DNA from: Spirochaetota bacterium
GTDB lineage: Bacteria; Spirochaetota; UBA4802; JAFGDQ01
Reading direction: 5' to 3'
NCBI GenBank assembly: GCA_034190085.1
Contig: JAXHTS010000071.1
Span: 67,032-131,031 of the forward strand
Length of the DNA stretch: 64,000 bases
Positions within the stretch are counted from its first letter, which is position 1; each line of letters begins with the position of its first letter. The notes under the pieces were generated by a model, which was not told where the DNA came from, made no database searches, and worked only from the letters and a program-made list of their open reading frames with translations. Positions 46,898 to 54,298 of this stretch are shown here, in pieces. The position numbers were made by a program, and so were the translations under genes.

Positions 46898-46999
46898 AAT
46901 TGAGGCTTTAGGTATATATATTGATAATCTGTGACTTTCATTACTTCAACAGATGTTCTCTAAACTAGATGAAACAATACACTGATAATATGTGAATAT

Positions 47000-47422
47000 A
47001 TGAACCTCTTAAGATTTAGAATTGAGAAATCAGTTTTCTCAATAAGGACTGACGGAATTATTAAAATAGTTGGACGAGTCGATTTATTAGAAAGGCAGAG
47101 ACTTCTACAGAATAGTACTTCTGAAAGTGAAAATATGAATATAAAGGTATTGAATATCAGGAAACTCTTAAATCTACATAATAAAAATAAGAGGAATCCA
47201 AGGATAATATTTATTAATAGTATCTCAATCCCTTACGGTATTCTGGTAGATGAAATTCTACATATTGGAGATGGCTTTGTAAGGGAATTTAAAACACCTG
47301 TTCCAATAATTAAAGGAATTGATCCCAATGTCATCGAGGGTTTCGAAGTTTTTATGAACGAGGTGAGTATAGTATTGGACTGCGATTCTTTAATAAGATC
47401 CTTCGGTCGTATGACATTATGA
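47000..47422 (+). CDS. Short CheW-like protein
   Basis: A 140-residue protein of CheW style: FRIEKSVFSIRTDGIIKIV, then FINSISIPYGILVDEILHI and IKGIDPNVIEGFEV. It lacks the well-conserved MNVRGEI centre of classical CheW and so may be a divergent coupling or array-stabilising protein. It lies 102 bp after cheA and closes the chemosensory cluster. Confidence 0.6.
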   Translation: MNLLRFRIEKSVFSIRTDGIIKIVGRVDLLERQRLLQNSTSESENMNIKVLNIRKLLNLHNKNKRNPRIIFINSISIPYGILVDEILHIGDGFVREFKTPVPIIKGIDPNVIEGFEVFMNEVSIVLDCDSLIRSFGRMTL

Positions 47423-47660
47423 ATAACCTTGGGTATGATTTTGTTTGTGTCCTTGATGTAATACTATACTTATCCTCATAAATTTTCCCCTAGTAAAATA
47501 TCCTTGCAAATTGAATTATACTGTTGTTTTTATAATAACAACCTGTTGCTGATTGCAATAGTCGCTTTTGGATTATTATTGTTGAGATGAAGGTGTTAAT
47601 CCAATAGGTCAATAAACATATAAATAACAAAAGTAAATATTAGGGGAGGAGGTGTAAAAC

Positions 47661-49343
47661 ATGTTAAACAAGAATGATTTAGAGAGGCTTGAAGAGGCTA
47701 GGAGGAAATATGATGAGGAGGTGCGTCAGGTATTGGCAAAGATTCCGGATTCAGGAAAGGAGCATGTGACAATCTCCGGTCTTTCAGTAAAGCCCCTTTT
47801 CAGTCCTCTGGATATTGAAGAATCCGATTTCTTAAAGGATATTTCATTTCCAGGTCAGTATCCCTTCACTCGTAGTGTTTTCCATGCAGGTTATCATTCC
47901 CGCACAATAAACATAAGGCAGGTTACTGGGATCGGCACTGCTGAGGAGACTAACGAGAGGTGGAAATTCCTTTTATCTCTTGGTGCGACAGCCCTTGCGG
48001 TTGTGGGATTGAGAGGCTGGGGTCCAGATGCTGATGATGAGAGGATGGATGGATTCGTGGGAAAGGATGAGGTGGTCTGTGATTCGCTTTATGATTATGA
48101 AACCCTCTTCAATGGTATAGATTTGAGGAAGTACCCGGTTCATCTCATCACTGGGTCCAGTTTTGCATTGGCCAATTACATTGTGATTGCTGAGAGGCAG
48201 GGTATTGAACTTCATGAACTAAGAGGAAGCATCTCCAACATGCTTAGGCCGGATAGGGAGTGTCTGGATATCATTGAATATTGCGCACGGAACATGCCTC
48301 TCTATAACGCTGGATATCTTGATATGCGTAATACAAGGGAGGGTGGATGCACTGCCGCTCAGGAGATAGCATTTGGTGTTGCCTTAACTATGGCTACTGT
48401 TGATGAGCTTATCAATAGAGGTCTAAAGATTGATGATTTCCTTCATCGGATAACCTGGTTTGTCAACTCAGGTCCCGAATTTTTTGAAGAGGTCGCTAAG
48501 TTCAGGACATTGAGGAGGATATGGGCTCGAACATTTCGTGAAAGATATGGTGTTACTGATCCTCGATCTTTAATGGCAAGGATGCATTGCCAGACCTATG
48601 CTCCAACCCTTACAAAATGTCAACCCTTCAATAACCTGATCAGGAGCACAATCTATGCCCTTGCTGCCATTATGGGCGGCGTTCAGTCAATTCATATAAA
48701 CTCATTCGACGAGGCCTTTGCCACACCGACTGAGTTCTCTTCTTCGCTCTCTGTTAGGACACAACAGATTATTGATCTCGAAACAGGGATAACATCAGTG
48801 ATCGATCCTTTGGGCGGCTCATATTACATTGAATGGCTTACAAATAAGATTGAGGAGGATGCTCGAAATATTATTGACACCATTCAGTCTAAGGGTGGTG
48901 CATTTAAGGCCTTTAATTGGATGCAGGATGAACTCCGAAAAGCGGCCCTCAGGTGGCAGGAGGAGATCGATAGTGGAAGGCGGCTCCACGTAGGTGTTAA
49001 TACACTGGTTGATGAGTATGATATACAGATGGAGGCATTTAAGGTATTACAGGAATATGCAGACTTCCAGGCAATTAACGAGTATAATCCTTCTATTAGG
49101 GATAAACAGATCAGACGGCTGAATAAGGTCCGAAGTGAGAGGGATGACAAGAAGGTTGAGATGGCCAAGGAAAGGCTTCTTGCGGCCTATAAGAGCGAAG
49201 AGAATATCCTTCCTCCAATGATTAAGGCGGTAAAGTGCTATATAACACAGGGTGAGGTTGGGCAGGTTATGGCAAAGTCTCAGGGCTATTCTTCAATGGA
49301 GGAGATTTTCAATGAAATAATCTCATCTAGATTGCTTGCGTGA
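47661..49343 (+). CDS. Acyl-CoA mutase large subunit (methylmalonyl-CoA mutase family)
   Basis: A 560-residue protein matching the catalytic TIM-barrel part of B12-dependent acyl-CoA mutases: FPGQYPFTRSVFHAGYHSRTINIRQ, GIGTAEETNERWKFLL, MHCQTYAPTLTKCQPFNNLIRS with the conserved active-site His, and NSFDEAFATPTEFS. The C-terminal cobalamin-binding domain is absent, so a separate small subunit is required; none is in the window. Several positions differ from true methylmalonyl-CoA mutase, notably the segment after LLSLGATALAV, where the FDLPTQ-type motif is replaced by VGLRGWGPDAD. The substrate may therefore be another acyl-CoA. A strong GGGGAGGAGG site precedes the start. Confidence 0.8.
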   Translation: MLNKNDLERLEEARRKYDEEVRQVLAKIPDSGKEHVTISGLSVKPLFSPLDIEESDFLKDISFPGQYPFTRSVFHAGYHSRTINIRQVTGIGTAEETNERWKFLLSLGATALAVVGLRGWGPDADDERMDGFVGKDEVVCDSLYDYETLFNGIDLRKYPVHLITGSSFALANYIVIAERQGIELHELRGSISNMLRPDRECLDIIEYCARNMPLYNAGYLDMRNTREGGCTAAQEIAFGVALTMATVDELINRGLKIDDFLHRITWFVNSGPEFFEEVAKFRTLRRIWARTFRERYGVTDPRSLMARMHCQTYAPTLTKCQPFNNLIRSTIYALAAIMGGVQSIHINSFDEAFATPTEFSSSLSVRTQQIIDLETGITSVIDPLGGSYYIEWLTNKIEEDARNIIDTIQSKGGAFKAFNWMQDELRKAALRWQEEIDSGRRLHVGVNTLVDEYDIQMEAFKVLQEYADFQAINEYNPSIRDKQIRRLNKVRSERDDKKVEMAKERLLAAYKSEENILPPMIKAVKCYITQGEVGQVMAKSQGYSSMEEIFNEIISSRLLA

Positions 49344-49770
49344 TATATCTTAACAAATAAAGTGGATTAAATGGATTAATCTTGTTATTGTGATTATTGG
49401 AATAAGCCCCTCATTGCTGTATTGACCAGCATTTTAAACCCCATAAGCAAGTATTGATTGTACCCCTCATGGTGATCAGCACAGCGTTTTTTCGGCAACG
49501 CGCCTAGTTGTTGAGAAAGCTTTTCCTCAGATAGAAGGACTCATATGATTAATTCATAGAATTTGAGGATTTTATTTTATCTTAATAATATTATATCAAA
49601 TATCACTTGCAATTATATCCACTGAGTATAGTTTTTGAAACCTTATTGATTCAAGTGATGTTATAGAATGAATAGGGATCATTAAATTGCAGGAAACCTA
49701 TACATCTTTGCATTTGAATCTTGGAGTTCTATCTCGTTGAAGACGTTTATCATGAAGATCGGAGGATTCA
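49344..49770. other. Intergenic region after mutase gene
   Basis: About 430 bp in which I see no gene, no RNA and no strong hairpin. It separates the mutase from the membrane-protein gene. Confidence 0.4.
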
Positions 49771-50292
49771 ATGAACAGTTTCAATAATCGTATGATTCGT
49801 GCTGCTAAACTGGATGTCGACCTTTATGAAGAGGTTGAGGCTGATACTGGAGCAACTAGTCAAGCGATGGGGGTTGTTGTTCTCTCAAGCATTGCTTCTG
49901 GAATAGGAAGCATAGCAATTGGAGGACTAAGCGGAATAATTATGGGAACCATAGTAGCCCTCATCGGATGGTATGTATGGGCCTATCTCACCTATCTAAT
50001 AGGCACTAAATTCCTACCCGAACCACAGACAAGCGCGGATTTAGGAGAACTGTTGCGCACTATCGGTTTTTCAAGCTCCCCTGGTATTATTCGTGTGCTG
50101 GGTATTATTCCTGGACTTGGTGGATTGATCTTTATTGCAGCCTCTATTTGGATGCTCGTTGCTATGATTATCGCTGTTAGGCAAGCCCTTGATTACAATA
50201 GCACCTTACGAGCTGTAGGGGTTTGCTTCATCGGATGGGTAATATACTCTTTATTATCGGTATTATTATTCTCTATTTTTGGTACTAACTAA
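49771..50292 (+). CDS. Yip1-like integral membrane protein
   Basis: A 173-residue membrane protein. After a polar N-terminal 35 residues there are about four or five hydrophobic helices, for example VVLSSIASGIGSIAIGGLSG, GTIVALIGWYVWAYLTYLIG and IFIAASIWMLVAMIIAV. The pattern TIGFSSSPGIIRVLGIIPGLG followed by a transmembrane helix is typical of bacterial Yip1-family proteins. Their function in bacteria is unknown. A short hairpin (CTCCTC at 50324-50329 with GAGGAG at 50339-50344) follows and could be a weak terminator. Confidence 0.7.
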   Translation: MNSFNNRMIRAAKLDVDLYEEVEADTGATSQAMGVVVLSSIASGIGSIAIGGLSGIIMGTIVALIGWYVWAYLTYLIGTKFLPEPQTSADLGELLRTIGFSSSPGIIRVLGIIPGLGGLIFIAASIWMLVAMIIAVRQALDYNSTLRAVGVCFIGWVIYSLLSVLLFSIFGTN

Positions 50293-50567
50293 TTTAATCC
50301 AACATTATATCAAGAGGTTCTTGCTCCTCCCTTGAGGTGAGGAGTATAATCACTCTTTCAATAATATTATCTAATCTATTTCAGTCAACCTAAGGTACGA
50401 ACATCCCTCACAGTAATGAACAACAATGTCTAAATCCTATTGACATATTTATTAACACCAAATACCCTTTCAAAACCATATGTATTAACTATGAGTAACA
50501 TGAGTAAAAGAGTTAAATATAAGTATTCTACTCTAATAAAATCACAATCAACAAAACAGGAGGTCGC

Positions 50568-51182
50568 ATGTCAGAGAATACACTCTATGCAATCATCTTC
50601 ATCCAAAATTGGGGAGAAAGTAACGAATTAACTAGAGTACTAAAGACCAGTAGTAATGTAGTATCATTATTTCATATTATGGGAAGATATAGTTATTTGA
50701 TTGATGCAAATTTCGACAACAAGAAACAGTTGGAGGATTGGATCAACCAATTCAAATCTATAGAGCTATCATCAGGAATGCCAGCAATAATATCCCTGCA
50801 TACACAGAAGGTAATTGATGTTCATAAACAGAAGACCGATTTCAAACTTTCATGTTATCAAAATCTAAAGGAAAAATTTCATTTTTTCATGATGATCGAT
50901 AACCCTCATCACGATAAAGAACTGATAGAATTACTAAAGGTTCACTCAATTGTCCATTCCATTCTTCACATACAGGGTCAAAATTCCTTTATTGTTGAGA
51001 TTATATCCGATTCTTATGATAAATATAAAAAATTACTCAATGAAATGAAGGCGCTTGAATCAATTCATCATATAGAAACCCTTGAAGTAATTTTTGTTAA
51101 TAAATATAGAAACCAAATACTTGATGAAGGAGGAAATCTAGTCTATCCAGAGAAGGATATAAGAGAAATTTATACATTGTAG
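50568..51182 (+). CDS. Double RAM-like (Lrp/AsnC ligand-domain) protein without HTH
   Basis: A 204-residue cytoplasmic protein with two similar halves of about 85 residues. Each runs helix, then a strand such as VVSLFHIMGRYSYLIDANF or VHSILHIQGQNSFIVEII, helix, and a final strand (IISLHTQKVID; IETLEVIFV). This is the pattern of the RAM or Lrp/AsnC effector domain. There is no DNA-binding domain. It may bind an amino acid or act as a modulator. AGGAGG precedes the ATG. Fold assignment is by pattern only. Confidence 0.5.
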   Translation: MSENTLYAIIFIQNWGESNELTRVLKTSSNVVSLFHIMGRYSYLIDANFDNKKQLEDWINQFKSIELSSGMPAIISLHTQKVIDVHKQKTDFKLSCYQNLKEKFHFFMMIDNPHHDKELIELLKVHSIVHSILHIQGQNSFIVEIISDSYDKYKKLLNEMKALESIHHIETLEVIFVNKYRNQILDEGGNLVYPEKDIREIYTL

Positions 51183-51238
51183 ATTTTATAGTAGACATCT
51201 TCAAATTGGGAGATGATTGCCTAAACTATTACAGATTA

Positions 51239-52138
51239 TTAGATTCTTACTCCGATTAGGCAGAAATATCTCATACTCTTTAATTGCTCTTCGAGAAATT
51301 TTATTGCATAATAATCTATACCAGTTTCTAAATAAAGATGCTTAGCAAATCTGTATTCAATTGAAAGACCAACCCTATAATAGGGATCCTGAGATGTTGT
51401 TACATCCTCTTCTTCATTAAAATCAGACATATCTCTATCCTGTTTCGTAAATGCGACCCCACCTCCACCTCGTAGAATAAAGTTGAATGGAATGCTGAAT
51501 CGTGTTGTAAAGAACAGATTGCATCCGGCAATAATATTACTCATTTCAACATGTTCCCTGTTAAATGCATCTTTTGATTTAAATCGTGTATAAGTGCTCT
51601 CGATCTCTAATCCTATAAACCTGAAAGCATGAAACAGGTTAAAATGGAGAAAATTACCTAAACAATAACCGATATTAACGTATACACCTGAAAAAGAATT
51701 ATGATAAAGAGAATCCCATTCAGATAGAAGCTGGAAATAGGGAACACCAATACCCAGTTTTAAACCAAATTCTGATGGGACCTTATCCCTTTTCTTCTCC
51801 TTTATTTTGTATTTCGTGGCCCTCTGTATTTTTATATCTGCCCAATCAGACCAACTGCCCACCTTATTAAATTTATTTATCGCACCAATCCTTATACGAT
51901 AATTTCCAGGCGATATGATGAAATCAACAAAATTTGAACTGACATCCCTTTTTAAAATAAGTTTTCCATATACATTTGTTATATGAACCCTATATCTTTT
52001 CGCGCCTTCAACCTCTTCCCAACTAATTCTCGTTTTTTTCGTTTTTATCTCAGCACTTTTTTGGGCATAGGTATTATCTGTATTATTAAATATTAGAATA
52101 ATAAGGGTTAGTGATAGTGTTTTAATAACATTGAGCAT
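51239..52138 (-). CDS. Outer-membrane beta-barrel with Ig-like N-terminal domain
   Basis: A 299-residue exported protein with a signal peptide (LSLTLIILIFNNT, then TYAQ). Residues about 30-105 form an Ig/FnIII-like module (ISWEEVEGAKRYRVHIT and the IRIGAINKFNKVGSWS strand). It is the same kind as the repeats in the next gene upstream. The remaining 170 residues look like an 8-stranded barrel (FRFIGLEIES, YRVGLSIEYRFAKHLYLETGIDYYA). It is the third gene of the cyclase-FecR-barrel operon, starting 6 nt after the FecR-protein gene. It may be the outer-membrane end of an envelope-spanning system. Confidence 0.65.
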   Translation of the reverse strand: MLNVIKTLSLTLIILIFNNTDNTYAQKSAEIKTKKTRISWEEVEGAKRYRVHITNVYGKLILKRDVSSNFVDFIISPGNYRIRIGAINKFNKVGSWSDWADIKIQRATKYKIKEKKRDKVPSEFGLKLGIGVPYFQLLSEWDSLYHNSFSGVYVNIGYCLGNFLHFNLFHAFRFIGLEIESTYTRFKSKDAFNREHVEMSNIIAGCNLFFTTRFSIPFNFILRGGGGVAFTKQDRDMSDFNEEEDVTTSQDPYYRVGLSIEYRFAKHLYLETGIDYYAIKFLEEQLKSMRYFCLIGVRI

Positions 52139-52144
52139 GGAATA

Positions 52145-54298
52145 TTATTCAAGGGTGAGAATTTTAAGTGTTCTTACCTTAGGTTTTTTCATGCGTTTCC
52201 CAAGAGTAATAACAAAATCTGTTTTTATCATAGGGCTCTCTCTAATAATCTTATGAGTACTATTATCCTTATCAAAGGCTTGTAATGTCCAGAAAAATTT
52301 TCCTTCAGCGAGTTTACTCAATTCACCAAATCTTATATTGGTTTTCTTAGTCTTCCTCCTCATTATCTGATATTTTATGTTGTTCTTTATCTGAAACAGA
52401 TTTATACTGTATACATTCGCTCCCTTCAATCCCTTCCATGTGAAGGTTAATTCATCACGATCGCTCATATTGACGATATCTTTGTTGTGCGGAAATATTA
52501 CATCGGGCTTATCGAGTCTATCCTTTACCAAAATTGCCCGAGGATTGCTCTTTATTAGTTCGGTTCCGTCATTATCAATAAGTGAAACCTTCCAATAATA
52601 TCTACCTGGTTTAATATCAGATAAACTCTCAGAATATTTATCTACAAGACTCTCCTTAAATATCTTTTTAAAATTCTGGTTCTTGGAAACCTGAAGACTG
52701 TATCTCCCATCAATATCTGTCCTCTTCCATGTAAACCGCACATTAGCATATTTATCATCCCCTTTAGGGGTTAATATAGAATTCACTTTGGGTGAAATAA
52801 GTTCAAGAATCTCCGTCTTAATAACATGAAAAGCCCTCGCAAGTGAAGGGGCTGTCTCCTCTTCACCTTCAAGAACACCCACTACTCTCCAAAAATATCT
52901 GCCTAAAGGAAGATTCTCATTGAATTGCAAGAAATTCTGATTGCTGGTTGAAGAATATACAATATTTTCAAAATTTTCATCTTTAGCTATATAATACTTC
53001 GATTTAATAATCTCAAAATTCTTTTTCCATGAAAACGCTACACGCCGCTTTTCTATTAGCACTTTGCTTATATTCTTGTTATTTACAGGATAAATCAACT
53101 CAGGCGGCTCAACCAATTCCTTTTTATCAATAATTAATTTATATATCTTACTCGATCTTACTGGTGAATCAGCGCTTATTCCAAATACCTTCTCGACCCT
53201 CCAAAAATAGGTGCCTTGTGTTAATGAGTCAACTGCAAAACTGTTATCCAAAGCCTTAAATGTATGCAGTATATTAGTCATTGCCTTCTCCCTTGAAAGG
53301 ATCAAATCGTAACCCTTGGCAATCTCACTCTTACTCCATTTAAAATTTATTATTGGAAGTGATGTTCTATAGGCCACAGCTGCCCTATCCCTTGGAGAAA
53401 ACAATATCACTGGTTCATCTCTGAGAACTGTCAGCCTTCTGGAATCACTCAAATCAATCTTCTTTGTAATTGTATTTACTGATTTTATCCGCCAATAGTA
53501 TATCCCCTCTTGGAGCATAATATTTGTGAAATTTTGCTTTACCTTCTTCTTTACGATAGTTTTATCAAACGTATTGTCTCGAGACATCTCTATGAATAAA
53601 AGGAGTTTACCTTTAACAGGTTCCCATGAAAAATTTATCCTTTTCTTTTTTGAAGCGACAAGAAAATAGCTATTAGGTATTGGATTTACTAATTTTAATT
53701 TTAATTTCTCCACCTCAAACTCTTTAGCATCCTTAGTCACTATTACACGCTCATCTGTATTAACCACCTTTGCTCCACTGCCAGCGCTGATCTCCGCATT
53801 CCCCTTGCTTACTGATAGATTTAAATCTTTTCCTTTATTTTGTGAAAGTTTCACATTGCTATTCTTGAGTGAAATTGTGGTCTTCCCAGATTTTATATTC
53901 AATTTTTGCTTTCCAGATGCGCCATCCCTTAATGCAAGCATTGATCCATGAGAAAAGTCTACGCTAATCTGATCTTTTGATAATGCTAGCATAATCATGC
54001 TATTTTCATTGAGTGCAATTTCAGTGCCATCCTTAAGATATATCACCGCTTCAGAAAGATCAGCAGTTCTAATAGAATCGTTATTATATAAAATTTCATC
54101 CCTTTCAATATTCTCCCATACAACCTGTGAAGAATACTTCCTCTGAGCAGTATTTCTCTTATATTTGATATTGCCAACCACCTCAGCCGCGCCAACCTCT
54201 ACCTTGTTAGTTATATCAAAATAGAATAAGAAAGAAAAGGTGCTGATTATAACAGCTCCAAATCCCAAAGCAATATAATCACCATTAAACAACTTCAT
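52145..54298 (-). CDS. FecR-domain protein with five Ig-like repeats
   Basis: A 717-residue periplasmic protein anchored by an N-terminal transmembrane helix (ALGFGAVIISTFSFLFYF). Residues about 50-190 form a FecR domain (LYNNDSIRTADLSEAVIYLKDG; LALSKDQISVDFSHGSML). Then come about five Ig/FnIII-like repeats of roughly 95 residues, each with a W in the first half (FSWEPV, FKWSK, FSWKK, FTWKR, FTWKG) and a final YxW or FxW motif (YYWRI, YFWRV, YFWRV, YYWKV, FFWTL). FecR domains usually transmit signals across the inner membrane, but no ECF sigma factor is here. The start overlaps the cyclase gene by 14 bp, which suggests they work together. Confidence 0.75.
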   Translation of the reverse strand: MKLFNGDYIALGFGAVIISTFSFLFYFDITNKVEVGAAEVVGNIKYKRNTAQRKYSSQVVWENIERDEILYNNDSIRTADLSEAVIYLKDGTEIALNENSMIMLALSKDQISVDFSHGSMLALRDGASGKQKLNIKSGKTTISLKNSNVKLSQNKGKDLNLSVSKGNAEISAGSGAKVVNTDERVIVTKDAKEFEVEKLKLKLVNPIPNSYFLVASKKKRINFSWEPVKGKLLLFIEMSRDNTFDKTIVKKKVKQNFTNIMLQEGIYYWRIKSVNTITKKIDLSDSRRLTVLRDEPVILFSPRDRAAVAYRTSLPIINFKWSKSEIAKGYDLILSREKAMTNILHTFKALDNSFAVDSLTQGTYFWRVEKVFGISADSPVRSSKIYKLIIDKKELVEPPELIYPVNNKNISKVLIEKRRVAFSWKKNFEIIKSKYYIAKDENFENIVYSSTSNQNFLQFNENLPLGRYFWRVVGVLEGEEETAPSLARAFHVIKTEILELISPKVNSILTPKGDDKYANVRFTWKRTDIDGRYSLQVSKNQNFKKIFKESLVDKYSESLSDIKPGRYYWKVSLIDNDGTELIKSNPRAILVKDRLDKPDVIFPHNKDIVNMSDRDELTFTWKGLKGANVYSINLFQIKNNIKYQIMRRKTKKTNIRFGELSKLAEGKFFWTLQAFDKDNSTHKIIRESPMIKTDFVITLGKRMKKPKVRTLKILTLE

